Origin: Branchipolynoe longqiensis
Taxonomy: Eukaryota; Annelida; Polychaeta; Phyllodocida; Polynoidae
Direction: 5' to 3'
Assembly: GCA_030323885.1 (NCBI GenBank)
Contig: CM059198.1
Location: 74,361,045-74,425,044, forward strand
Length of the DNA stretch: 64,000 nucleotides
The position numbers and the translations under genes were made by a program. The notes under the pieces are model-generated. The model saw nothing but the letters and a program-made list of their open reading frames with translations. It ran no database searches and was not told where the DNA came from. Shown here piece after piece: positions 52,776 through 62,241 of this stretch; within the stretch, counting starts at the first letter, position 1; every line of letters begins with the position of its first letter.

Positions 52776-53082
52776 GGTGGAGGGCTCCTCGGCACCCCCT
52801 CAGGCCATTAACAACTGACTGAGCCGACTCCTTGCTCCATATGAGCCTCCACGCTGACACTTAACTTACCACTGCACTGCTCCCTCTGAGCCTCCACATT
52901 GACACTTTTGATCACTGCATTTACCTGTTGATATACCTTATATCTTTGCTTATCTCACATTGTATCTACCTTACTGTTTCTGCATGTTGTTACTCTTATG
53001 TACTTAACATGTCCCGCTGAGGCGTGCAAATAAACACGCCTTTTCTTCCACCCCGGCCTTGTTTTCTTCCTTCTCGCGCATC
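52776..53082. repeat. YR element terminal repeat B2
   Basis: It differs from B1 at CACGCTGACAC/CACGCTCACAC and ACTGCACTGC/ACTGCATTGC. AATAAA at 53029-53034. It ends CGCGCATC at 53082, directly followed by the right long direct repeat. Confidence 0.93.
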
Positions 53083-54136
53083 ATATCCACATGAAAGTTT
53101 GGTTTAACCATACCGGAGTGGCCTGGGGTCGGACAATTTTGTTTGGATTAACCGATAATTTTGATTAACCGACTTTGGTTTAACCGACTGTTTTATATGA
53201 TAAATGGTAGTATTTTGCCGGGCCGCCGAAAATGTTTGGATTAACCGATCGTTTGGTTTAACGGAGCTTGGTTTAACAGGGTTGTACTGTATTGTTTAAC
53301 AGTTATCTGACTATTCCAGAAACTGTGATTTCACTCTAATATTTCTCCAATAGTGATCCTTCAAAATACATTTCGCTCCCATGTTTGATTGATTGATTGA
53401 TTGATTGGTGATCTATAAAAGTCATAGAAGATAATAATGTACTACTGGAATCAATATCAGTTAAACCCAGCCTAATTAGCATAATAGATAACATCGATAG
53501 TATAGTAGATAATGTAGATAGTATAGCAGATAATGTAGATAGTATAGTACATACTGTAGATAGTATAGAAGATAATGTAGATACCATTGTAAATAATGTA
53601 GATAATGTAGATCGCAGAGTAGATAATGTAGATAGGATGGTAGATAATGTAGATTAGATAATGCAGATAGGATAGTAGAAAATATAGACAGCATTGTAAA
53701 TAATGTAGATAGGAGGGTAGATAATGTAGATAGGATAGTAGATAATGTAGATAGTATAGTAGATAATGTAGATTAGATAATGTAGATAGGATAGTAGAAA
53801 ATATAGATAGTATTCCTATCATGGATAAGGCTGAATAGGCTTGTTTTCACCATTAGACAGTTTGTCGATAGAAAGCCCAAGCCTACACTTTTACCGACCC
53901 AAGGGTTTTTTAACCTCCCACACCACATGGGCATGGTATGAGAGCAACTGGCGCTGTAAGTTATCCACAGCGGTGGAAATCCAAATTGGCAGAGGAGGGG
54001 GCATGGGGAATCGAACCACCGACATTCAGATTAGGAGTCTGACCTAGAAAAACGTAAGTTACTCTAACCACTCCGCCACAGAGAACACCGTCAATTTTAA
54101 AGGAAAATGGTTGGTGGTTGAAATCTGGCATGTCGC
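53083..54136. repeat. Long direct repeat, right copy (1054 bp)
   Basis: It begins in the middle of the pogo-like MITE (ATATCCACATGAAAGTTTGG) and repeats its right part, the minisatellite (53480-53815) and SINE S2 (53815-54090, minus) as in 47480-48554, ending AATCTGGCATGTCGC. Sequence after 54136 is unique. Confidence 0.93.
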
Positions 54137-54284
54137 ATTAGGGGTGTTGCTACATTGTAGCATTCTGTGCACATGCAAACAATTTCTTTCAGCGTCATAT
54201 TTTTTTCCCCATAGTAAATCTTTTATGATATGCGCTTAAATAAAAAGAATTTGTGTTGACAATTTATAATTTTTTTGTAAGTAC

Positions 54285-54465
54285 GTCTGACATGGTATGA
54301 GAGCAACTGGCCTTTGATGATGCTGTAAGTTATACACAGCAGTGGAAATCCAAATTGGCAGAGGTGGGGGAACAGGGAATCGAACCACTGACCTTCAGAT
54401 TAGGAGTCCGACCTAGAAAAAAATGTCAGACACTCTAACCACTCCGCCACAGAGAACACCACAGT
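54285..54465 (-). mobile_element. SINE S2, minus strand, 3' truncated
   Basis: CATGGTATGAGAGCAACTGG, GGAAATCCAAATTGGCAGAG, GATTAGGAGTCCGACCTAG and CACTCCGCCACAGAGAAC. Head complete, body cut. Confidence 0.85.
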
Positions 54466-55068
54466 ATAAGTGCATAATGTAGATCGTACAGTAGATAATG
54501 TAGGTAGGATGGTAGGTAATGCTCATCAACACCTCAACCGGTTAAATTAACAAAATTATCAAATTTACAAAATTATCAAAACTAACACAATGAGTTCTTA
54601 AAGCACTAAAATAAAAATGTTGCCTGCAAGTCCTGTCACATTCATGGTGAGTGTTTTGCAGATGGAACAGTCCCCATAGTGAATGGGGGGGGGGGGTAAA
54701 TAAAAACCTGAATTAAATAGATTATAGTTCCCCATCCATCAGAATGGACGATAATGTGAGGAATCTGAACTTCGAGTTGTCTTTACTGGTCCAGAAACAC
54801 GAGTAATTCAAATGTAATTTAGGTCATTATGCAGATGCGCCTTCTTATTTATAGTTTTACCAACATGCGTAATGGCCTCCCATTTAAAAAAAAAATTTAA
54901 AAAAAAGGCCACATCCTAGCTCAAAGAATGTTCTTAATTGTGTAAGAAGTGACACGCCCAAATGTCTTCATAATAATCGATGGACTCAATGTAGTGACGT
55001 AATAGGAAGCCAAATATTGCATGGTGATTCCCCAATTATAACGATGGGCATATCTGGGTAGTTATAAA
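54466..55068. other. Unassigned
   Basis: A minisatellite remnant (54470-54530), a G13 run at 54686-54698 and an A-rich patch near 54880. No coding support. Confidence 0.4.
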
Positions 55069-55069
55069 C

Positions 55070-55104
<35 letters not shown>
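55069..55104. repeat. (TA)n microsatellite
   Basis: TATATATATATACATATATA and onward. Confidence 0.93.
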
Positions 55105-55105
<1 letters not shown>

Positions 55106-55179
55106 CTTGGTTTTTCTCCAAAACCATGTAATGCCATGCATCGTATATTCACCACATGTATAATACTGTCGTGGTGGTG

Positions 55180-55975
55180 ATGAAAATGGGAAATATTGTG
55201 CCTAGAGCGGGACTCGAACCCACATCTCTTTGCACTCCGGGCCAGTGTGCTAACCATTACACCACCTAGGCTCCCTGATATCACCATACTACCCACGCCT
55301 GCGTGTCTATGTGCATCCTTGCCTGAGAGGTCAGTGCAGATTTCATCCCCCTGAAATTGTAAGTCTTTTAGTGCTTACAATTACATACATACAGGCAGTG
55401 CACTGACACCACAGGGTAGGTTCAACAACTATACAGCACGTAGCTTGTATAGGATCATGGTCACGGCACCAGTGTCATGGTGGTGATGAAAATAGGAAAT
55501 ATTGTGCCTAGAGCGGCACTTGAACCAACATCTATTTGCATTCCGGGGCAGTGTGCTAACCATTACACCACCTAGGCTCCCTGATATCAACACACTACCC
55601 ACGCCTACCTGCCTATGTGTTTACTTGCCTGAGAGGTCAGTGCAGACTACTACACTCGTCCCCCTGGAATTGTAAGTCTTGCTTACAATTTCATACATAC
55701 AGGCAATGCACTAACACATACATACACAGGGCAGGTTCAACAACCATACAGCATGTAGCTTGTACAGGATCATGGTCATGGCAACCAGTGTCATGGGGGT
55801 GATGAAAATGGGAAATATTGCGCCTAGAGCGGGACTCGCACCCACTTCTCTTTGCATTCCGGGCCAGTGTGCTAACCATTACACCACCTAGGCTCCTTGA
55901 TATCAACACACTACCCACGCCTACCTGCCTATGTGTTTACTTGCCTGAGAGGTCAGTGCAGACTACTACAATACT
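55180..55975 (-). mobile_element. Tandem array of SINE S3 units, three full units
   Basis: tRNA-like modules on the minus strand at about 55199-55272, 55508-55581 and 55818-55893, spaced about 310 bp. The linkers are nearly identical (CCCCTGGAATTGTAAGTC; CATACATACAGGCAATGCAC; ACGCCTACCTGCCTATGTG). The regular spacing shows that a whole unit, not only the SINE head, was multiplied in tandem. Confidence 0.88.
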
Positions 55976-56273
55976 TTTATTATGTATAATACTTTTATTA
56001 TCGAACAGCAATTTTATGCAGTTCAATATTTCAACTGACGCTATGTGATAGTTTCATTTATGTATCAAACAATTTTACTGTACGGCTGACAGACCAAAGT
56101 GGAAAAGGGCAGGAGACGCGTATCAATTTTCTAAATCATTGGTTAGTCTCATTCATGATTCAAACCCACAACCTCGCACAACTCGCTCCTGCCCTAAACA
56201 ATGAGCGGACCAAGTCATACATTGTTAACGGGTGCTACATGTACACTCCGATGAATAATATGTATATATCTCC
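55976..56273. other. Unassigned
   Basis: AT-rich. It includes a short S1-like scrap near 56120-56180 (TATCAATTTTCTAAATCATT). Confidence 0.35.
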
Positions 56274-56620
56274 GACCAGACGGGATGGCCGTTTGAGTTG
56301 AGGGTCCGTCTCCTGTTTTGGTACATCGTGGGATTCGAACCCATGGGTTGGAACCCTGGTCGACTAAAACCAGTAACTAATAGATTTATGCTTGTCGCTT
56401 CCTAGGCAGGCGTTTGGCATTAATAGGATAGGGCAAGGACTGGTTGGCTCAGTGTCAGGATAATGTGACTGAGTGGGATATCAGATCATGGTGCTGGTGC
56501 CCTGGTCTCCCAATGGGGCAGCATTATAAAGTCGCATTGAGTGTGCTCTGTCACAAGTCGGTACCTGTCCTGATATGACCTTAGTCCTTGCCAGGACGTA
56601 ACACTCCACCAACCAACCAA
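56274..56620 (+). mobile_element. SINE S1a
   Basis: GACCAGACGGGATGGCCGTT head with TGGAACCCTGGTCGAC, full body and tail. The flanks are an imperfect duplication of about 40 bp (ACTCCGATGAATAATATG on the left, CCTCCGAAAAATAATATT on the right), longer than a normal SINE target duplication. Confidence 0.87.
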
Positions 56621-56869
56621 CCAAGCAGGCGCTATCTGTACCCTCCGAAAAATAATATTTATATAATCTATATATAGATATATATACATATATTCCACGT
56701 TAGTTCCTTGAGTTGCCGCTAGTAGTAACTGGTGAGCACCGTCTCTTTTGCAGTTCAGGAGGGGGCGCCACTCCACACCCAGGCTGTGAGTGGCAATTCT
56801 TAAGAAAAGAATGTCATCATCTTTGGTCCCTGTCGGGCGATTAGCCACGGCTCTTCCCTGCGTTATTTT

Positions 56870-57620
56870 CTTGGAGATTTATATGGCCTATTATGGATAA
56901 GTCTGAATCATCTAGTTTTCACCATTAGACAGTAACTGTTGGTCAAGCCTACACTTTTACTGACAAAAGTGATTTTTAACATCTCACACCACATAGACAT
57001 GCTATGACTAGTATGAGAGCAACTGGCGTTTGGTGACGCTGTAAGAGTGTAAAGTGCCTGTCACACTATGGCGGATTGAGCAACGGACAGAACCGGAGAA
57101 AGAATATTCTAGTCCGGTGTTATTCGGACTTGAAATGTATCTATTATGTAATGGACGGTAACGGAGGGTAACAGACAGTAACGGACGGTAACGGTTGATA
57201 ACGTATCTAACGTATCTAACGATCAACGGACAATTCAGAATACAAAAAAAACTATAACGAACGGCAACGGATGTGTAATGGATATGTAACGGACGGGAAC
57301 GGATGGAAACGGATGGGAACAGACCGGGAATGGACCGGGAATGGACCGGGAATGGACGGGAACTGATAATAACCACATAGGTCAGTCCGGCACAATCCGT
57401 TACAAGTTTTGTGCATGCTCAAAACTTGTAATGGATCGGGCCGGATATCAACGGATATCAATGGATATCAACGGATATGCATTGGACACAAACCAGACTT
57501 TGCCAGATATCAACGGACTTTGTTCGGCTTCTTTCCGTTTCCCCAATCCGGTGATGTGTGACAGAGCCTTAAGTTATACACAGCGGTGAAAATCCAAATT
57601 GGCAGAGGTGATGACATGGT
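56870..57620 (-). mobile_element. SINE S2 (tail type 2), minus strand, split by a MITE
   Basis: 56870-57055 holds the tail and body (CCATTAGACAGTAACTG; GTATGAGAGCAACTGGCG). 57569-57620 continues it (TTATACACAGCGGTGAAAAT). Intact copies read GCTGTAAGTTATACACAGC across the break. Confidence 0.83.
57056..57568. mobile_element. Foldback MITE with GCCTGTCACAC ends, inserted in SINE S2
   Basis: Left AGTGCCTGTCACACTATGGC, right GATGTGTGACAGAGCCT. The interior words GGATTGAGCAACGGACAG and TAGTCCGGTGTTATTCGG relate it to 41230-41819. TAAG, part of the interrupted SINE, stands on both sides. Confidence 0.8.
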
Positions 57621-57654
57621 GATTATCCTGTAGTTACTGCTACCAGCGGACGAA

Positions 57655-58625
57655 TTTCAGATAATTACGTCGTTATTCAAAGCCGATTATATAGACCGTT
57701 ATACAGAGCCGTGTATACAGACCGCTATTCAGAGCTTATTATACAGAGCGTTATATAGAGTTAATTATACAGACCGTTACACAGATCCGATTATACAGAC
57801 TGTTATGCAGAGCCGATTATACAGACTGTTATGCAGAGCCTATTATACAGACCGTTATCCAGAGCCGGTTATACAGAGCCAGTTATACAGAGAGTTATAC
57901 AGATCCGATTATACAGACTGTTATGCAGAGCCGATTATACAGGTCGTTTTAGAGCCGATGATACAGACCGTTATCCAGAGCCGATTATACAGACCGTTAT
58001 GCAGAGCCTATTATACAGACCGTTATCCAGAGCCGATTATACAGACCGTTATGCAGAGCCCATTATACAGACCATTATCCAGAGCCGATTATACAGACCG
58101 TTATGCAGAGCCGGTTATACAGACCGTTACACAGAGCCTATTATACAGACTGTTATCCAGAGCCGATTATACAGACCATTATGCAGGGCCAATTCTGCAG
58201 ACCGTTAAACAGATCCGATTATGCAGACCGTTTTACAGAGCCTATTATACAGACCGGTATACAGAGCCAATGATGCAGACCCTTATGCAGAGCCGATTAT
58301 ATAGACCGTTATTCAGAGCCGATTATACAGACCACTATAGGGCTGATTATACAGACCATTATACAGAGCCGATTATACAGACCATTATACAGAGCCGATT
58401 ATACAGACCATTATACAGAGCCAATTATACAGACTGTTATACAGAGCCAACTATAGAGACCGTTACTCAGGACTGATTATACAGATCGTTATACAGATCC
58501 GACTACAGAGACCGTTATTCAGGGTTGGTTATACAGATCGTCATACAGAGCCGATTTTAAATACCGTTATACAGAGCCGATTTTAAAGACCGTTATACAG
58601 AGCCGATTTTACAGACCGTTATGGA
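57655..58625. repeat. 26-bp minisatellite, about 37 copies
   Basis: Unit AGCCGATTATACAGACCGTT plus ATGCAG or ATACAG. Because 26 is not a multiple of three, the 223-codon + frame (57805-58476) is a cycling artefact (YRPLYRADYTD...). No spacers, so not a CRISPR-like array. Confidence 0.95.
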
Positions 58626-58801
58626 CCAACTTGACGAGAAAAACACTTGACATGAGAAGTTGGTTTTATTTGAACGTGTGGAGTAGGTGATGTGCACAAA
58701 TAATGAAGGGTATATCTTCCATGTAAGCAGGTTCACAGCTCTGTGTGTCGCCTGAGATTATAAACATATATTTTTTAATTAATAATAATAAATAATAGTT
58801 G

Positions 58802-58918
58802 AACAAGGATATTAAATCCATTGAAGCTGTTCAGAGAAAGTTAACTAAGCTAGTGCCACATCTGAAGGACCTTAGTTATCCAGACAGACTCAGGAGACTC
58901 AAGTTGCCAAGCCTCAAG
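58802..58918 (+). mobile_element. LINE RT C-terminal scrap
   Basis: The + strand encodes NKDIKSIEAVQRKLTKLVPH then LKDLSYPDRLRRLKLPSLK, the widespread post-RT motif of non-LTR elements (IE.VQR..TK ... Y..RL..L.L). It ends at a MITE-like sequence. Confidence 0.82.
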
Positions 58919-59056
58919 TGGTCGATTTCAGGAGGTGGTCGGTTTAGGGAGTTAGAATAAGGTTAAAATGGTATTTTTGTGACCCAAATAAAGCGATCGA
59001 TATCGGGGAGTGGTCCGTCTGTGGAGGTGGTCGGTTAGAGAGGTTTTACTGTATAT
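58919..59056. mobile_element. Tigger-like hairpin element
   Basis: AGGAGGTGGTCGGTTTAGGG on the left half and GTGGTCGGTTAGAGAGG then TTTTACTGTA on the right; related to 13848-13932. The right end TTACTGTA fits a pogo-type CAGTAAAACC end. Confidence 0.55.
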
Positions 59057-59166
59057 CAATCTCAGAAAATGACTGAAACTCAAAACCATCGATTTGTATG
59101 CGACATTAATTGAACCAAACCCCCAAATTAACCAAACACTTCATATCTCCCATTTATCGCTCATAG

Positions 59167-59390
59167 GACGAGAAGAGGAGCGTTGAAGGGGCATCCACTT
59201 CCGGCGCGTCTTCGGGAACTGACTCGACTCCCGGAAGTCCGACTCCGCTGGTTCCTGGCGAGCAGGTGGTGGAGGTGGGGCGTAACGGCATCTCGTTCAC
59301 GCACGTCAAGCACAGTCCGTTGTTCCGTACCCGCCTGCCGCACCTCTCAGCACACTCCCTGGCACTCAGCGCCAGCTCCAGGAAGCCACG
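59167..59390 (+). CDS. Host gene exon 2: cytoplasmic Ser/Pro-rich segment
   Basis: Acceptor TCATAG|GACGAG, donor CCACG|GTAGGT, 224 bp, phase 0 in and 2 out. Residues 32-105: DEKRSVEGASTSGASSGTDS, TPGSPTPLVPGEQVVEVG, then ISFTHVKHSPLFRTRL and SAHSLALSASSRKP. No stop in the chosen frame, and codon use is GC-rich, unlike the surrounding intron. The Ser/Thr/Pro stretch looks like a flexible tail. Intron 2 is only 1.0 kb and already holds two S1 pieces and a MITE. Confidence 0.65.
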
Positions 59391-59437
59391 GTAGGTCCGC
59401 CATTTTGGAATGTATGCAGGGCCACTGTTACTGTAGA

Positions 59438-59762
59438 TAAATTGTTTGTTTGTTTGAGTTTTCGTCCTGGCATCATCTAAGGTCATATCTGAATGGGTAC
59501 CAACTTGTGACAGTGCACACTCATGTTGGTTGATGGTTTGAGTTTTACGTCCTGGCAACATCTAAGGTCATATCAGGATGGGTACCAACTTGTGATAGTG
59601 TGTACTCATGGTGACTTCATAGTGCTGCCCCACTGGGAAATCAGGCAACCAGCACCATAAACTGATATCCAACTCAGTCATGTTATCCTGACACTGTGCT
59701 AACCTTGCCCTATCCTATTAATGCCGAGCGCCAGGCTAGGAAGCGACAAGTATCAATTCTGA
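59438..59762 (-). mobile_element. Two S1 SINE pieces in intron 2, minus strand
   Basis: 59438-59523 is a 3' piece (GTCCTGGCATCATCTAAGG). 59524-59762 is a second, longer copy from its tail (ACGTCCTGGCAACATCTAAG) to ATGCCGAGCGCCAGGCTAGG. Both lack the head. Confidence 0.85.
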
Positions 59763-60025
59763 GCGACTAGGTAGGCTGATGTAGCTAGGCTGCGTCGGAT
59801 GAAAGTTCTCCGCCATTTTCGTTGATTTCCGCCTTTTCTTTTATGTTGACCTGGGTTTTTTTTTTTTTGTGACCTGTAAGCTGTTGTTTTATTAATGTTT
59901 TTTTTCATTTTAACAGAATATTGTGTTTAGAACATTCAGCCGTGGTCCATCAAACGATTAGAATGAAGAGGGAAGTGGGGGAGGGTGGATTTGTGGTAGT
60001 TGTTGGTGACTTAAAAGATGGTTTT

Positions 60026-60362
60026 AAGGCCAAATGAAACAAATTTAATGGTGATCGTCCTCGCCCGTGCCTGGAAAACTGCCGGAACCTGAATTTTTTT
60101 GTTAACTGTTAAAAATGCGTCAGGCTAGGAGCAATTCAACTTTCGCATCAATTTTTAAGTCATTGGTTTGACTCGGCCAGGTTTCTAACCCAGGAGTTTG
60201 AATCCCACGACCTACCAGAACGGGAGGTGGACGCTCAACTCATGTCTGGTTATGTATTACGTCTACATTAACAATAACAGATTAAATTAAAAACTGCCTG
60301 CCCGACCCTGATTTTTATTTTAAAAAGTTGATCACCAATTTAAAAAAAAATTATTTGGCCTA
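60026..60362. mobile_element. MITE with AGGCCAAAT ends, copy 2, in intron 2
   Basis: Left AGGCCAAATGAAACAAATTT, right AAAAATTATTTGGCCT. Same family as 23274-23611. An S1a head fragment (60118-60246, minus: TTTGACTCGGCCAGGTTTC) lies inside it. Its right end is 34 bp from the exon 3 acceptor. Confidence 0.78.
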
Positions 60363-60396
60363 ATGGATAATCGCCCATGTTCCTCTGCTCCGACAG

Positions 60397-60590
60397 GTAC
60401 CAAGCGCCCAGTGCCACCGAGGGTCAATACGCACAGCCGCAGTCGTACAACAAGTGGTCGCGGCAGCGCGGCCAGAACTCCAAGTGGACACGCCGCCAGC
60501 GACTGGAGCGCCCCCTTCTGTGGATCGCCACCATTATCCTGATCGTGCTCCTCATTGCCGGTATCCTCATCGCCATCTTTTGGGTGCCAC
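60397..60590 (+). CDS. Host gene exon 3: basic juxtamembrane region and transmembrane helix
   Basis: Acceptor CTGCTCCGACAG|GTACC after a C/T-rich stretch, donor GTGCCAC|GTGAGT, 194 bp, phase 2 in and 1 out. Residues 107-170: YQAPSATEGQYAQPQSYNKW, then SRQRGQNSKWTRRQRLERP (strongly basic) and the helix LLWIATIILIVLLIAGILIA followed by IFWVP. The positive charge just before the helix argues for N-terminus-in topology. The W-x-R-R-x-x-x-E-x-x-L pattern before the helix loosely recalls the N-terminus of M13 metalloproteases (neprilysin/ECE), but no protease domain is in the window, so this is only a hint. Other 3' exons could be used outside the window. Confidence 0.75.
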
Positions 60591-60699
60591 GTGAGTCGGC
60601 ATTTTTATTTTCATTTTTTTAATTAAAGATTCGTTGATTAAACATGGAAAATTCTGGATCTACTGTTGACAAGTTGGGCTTCCTCATTATATTGCTCCT

Positions 60700-61495
60700 T
60701 GGTCTGTCCCAGTAGTCCCCTCTCTCCCTCTGCTCCTCTCCCATTTGCTCCTCACCACCCTCTCCGCATATCCCCTCTTTATTCCCTACTTCCTTTCTCC
60801 TCCTCTCCCTCTTCCTCTCGTTCCCTCTCTCTCCCTCTCTCTCCCTTTCCCTGTACCTCTATTGCTTTCTTTCCTGCCCTCTTTCCGTCCCTTCCCTATC
60901 ATCTTTCCGTGCCTCTTTCCGTGTCTCTTTCCCTCGCTCTTTCCCTTGCTCTTTCCCTTGCTCTTTCCCTCGCTCTTCCCCTGCCTCTTTCCTCCGCTCT
61001 TCCCCTGCCTCTTTCCTCCTTCTTTTCCTCACTTCCCCTCTTTCTTTTCTGTCCCTCCGCCTGTCCCTCTCTCCGTTCTTTCCTCTCCCTCTCTCTGCCT
61101 CAATCTTTCCTTCCCCCTCTTTCCCTCACTCTTCCCCTCAATCATTCCCTCCTTCCTTCCCCTCCCTCTCCCTTCCGCTCCTCTCTCCCACTTTCTCCCT
61201 CCATCTTTCTCTCTCCCTTCCTCTCTTCACCCTCACTCATTATTTCTCCCATCTTTCGCGTTCTCTCTGTCTTTCTCTCTTCCTCTCTCCCACATTGATA
61301 TAATGCCCTTTCTCTTTCCCCTCGCTCTCCTCTCCCCTCTCTTCCTCTCCCATCCTCTCTTCCTCTCCCATCCTCTCTTCCTCTCCCATCCTCTCTTCCT
61401 CTCCCATCCTCTCTTCCTCTCCCATCCTCTCTTCCCCTCCCATCCTCTCTTCTCTCCCATACTCTCCCCTCTTTCACCTCACTCTCTTCCAAACA
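60700..61495. repeat. Pyrimidine tract in intron 3
   Basis: CTCTTTCCCT/CTTTCCCTCGC words, then six 18-bp units TCTTCCTCTCCCATCCTC at about 61340-61455. Confidence 0.92.
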
Positions 61496-61612
61496 TTGTT
61501 CAAATTGTATTTTTTTTAATATATATATATAAAATGTTGATCTTTATGAACCATACATCAAATATAAGTAGACACACACATAAACGAGAAAATATAGAAA
61601 GAGCATCTATAC

Positions 61613-61615
61613 AAT

Positions 61616-61650
<35 letters not shown>

Positions 61651-61651
61651 A
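61613..61651. repeat. (CAA)n microsatellite before exon 4
   Basis: About 12 CAA units, ending 36 bp upstream of the exon 4 acceptor. Confidence 0.95.
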
Positions 61652-61687
61652 GGGGATGTGTCTGAATATGGAACTGTCAAATTGCAG

Positions 61688-62241
61688 GGTCTTCGCGGTC
61701 GCCCGGGGCATCAAACAATGTAGTGGTCCTGAACGGTACCAACACTACAAGGTCACGTGGCCACAACGTCTCCATGACAACGCCGCTGTCCGCAGTCATG
61801 ACAACAATACGGCCTGTCTCTGTCACAGTGCCCGGTCTTTCAGTGCCGATGCGAACTAGTTCCACAACGGTACCTTCTACTCCTGTCACGACGCCATCAC
61901 CGGTACCGAACACTCAAGGTACCTCGGTACCGGTCACACAAGGTACCGCGTTACCGGACACACAGGGTACCACGCTGTCTGCAGGGCAACAAAACGCCAA
62001 GCAGGCAACGTCAACAACTACACTGTCACCGCCGCCACCCGTCGTGACAGCAACCTCTCCGCAAACGTCGACGGTGGCGACGTCGGCCGTGACCTCGGCC
62101 TTGACCTCTGACGATAAGAATCTAAACGAAGCGCCTTTCGCTGCCGTGTCTAACACGACACAGTCGAACATTCACAAATTGGGAAGTTCTCCGCCGATCG
62201 ACACGGCTAATGTGATGAACTCGACGGAGAAACCGCCGTGA
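61688..62241 (+). CDS. Host gene exon 4: mucin-like Thr/Ser/Pro-rich ectodomain and stop
   Basis: Acceptor AAATTGCAG|GGTCTTC. The split codon C|GG gives Arg171, then 183 codons to TGA at 62239-62241. Residues include SNNVVVLNGTNTTRSRGHN, MTTPLSAVMTTIRPVSVTV, a set of loose repeats PNTQGTSVPVTQGTALP and DTQGTTLSAGQQ, and STTTLSPPPPVVTA. N-glycosylation sequons are present (NGT, NTT, NVS, a later NTT, NST). High Thr/Ser/Pro content after one transmembrane helix fits an O-glycosylated extracellular stalk or a small membrane mucin. With exon 3 it gives a complete C-terminus, or it may be one alternative terminal exon. I cannot name a homologue. Confidence 0.7.

Larger units (their letters stand above)
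48555..53082 (+). mobile_element. Ngaro/DIRS-like tyrosine-recombinase retrotransposon, 5' truncated
   Basis: In order: gag C-terminus with a Cys/His motif, RT, RNase H, tyrosine recombinase, then a B1-A2-B2 terminal arrangement (52126-52432, 52433-52775, 52776-53082; B1 and B2 differ at two positions I can see). Split direct repeats of the form A1-ORFs-B1-A2-B2 are typical of Ngaro/PAT-type elements. The expected A1 copy of 52433-52775 is absent at the left edge, so the 5' end is lost. There is no methyltransferase or hydrolase domain. It is about 65-70% GC against an AT-rich surround. The whole element lies exactly between the 1.05-1.08 kb direct repeats. With a deletion and frameshifts in RT it is probably inactive. 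Confidence 0.92.
10053..59166 (+). other. Inferred intron 1, about 49.1 kb
   Basis: It runs from GTGAGT at 10053 to the acceptor TCATAG at 59161-59166, which follows a T/C-rich stretch (ATATCTCCCATTTATCGC). Phase 0 on both sides. The content is almost wholly repeats and transposable elements, with no further convincing host exon that I could find. Confidence 0.55.

Noticed and set aside
47480..54136. Treating the 1-kb direct repeats as LTRs of the retroelement
   Set aside because: They contain a SINE, a minisatellite and half of a MITE whose other half lies outside, and the element has its own B1-A2-B2 termini; they are duplicated host sequence.
47480..54136. Simple haplotype misassembly as the sole explanation of the repeats
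   Set aside because: Not excluded, but the right junction falls exactly on the natural element end, which a random misjoin would not favour; kept as the main alternative.
57805..58476. 223-codon frame with YRPLYRADYTD-like repeats
   Set aside because: A 26-bp unit cycles through frames and gives a pseudo-repeat protein; a second frame is equally open.
57655..58625. CRISPR-like array (also 33831-34070 and 39540-39870)
   Set aside because: Units are contiguous with no unique spacers, and the DNA is eukaryotic.
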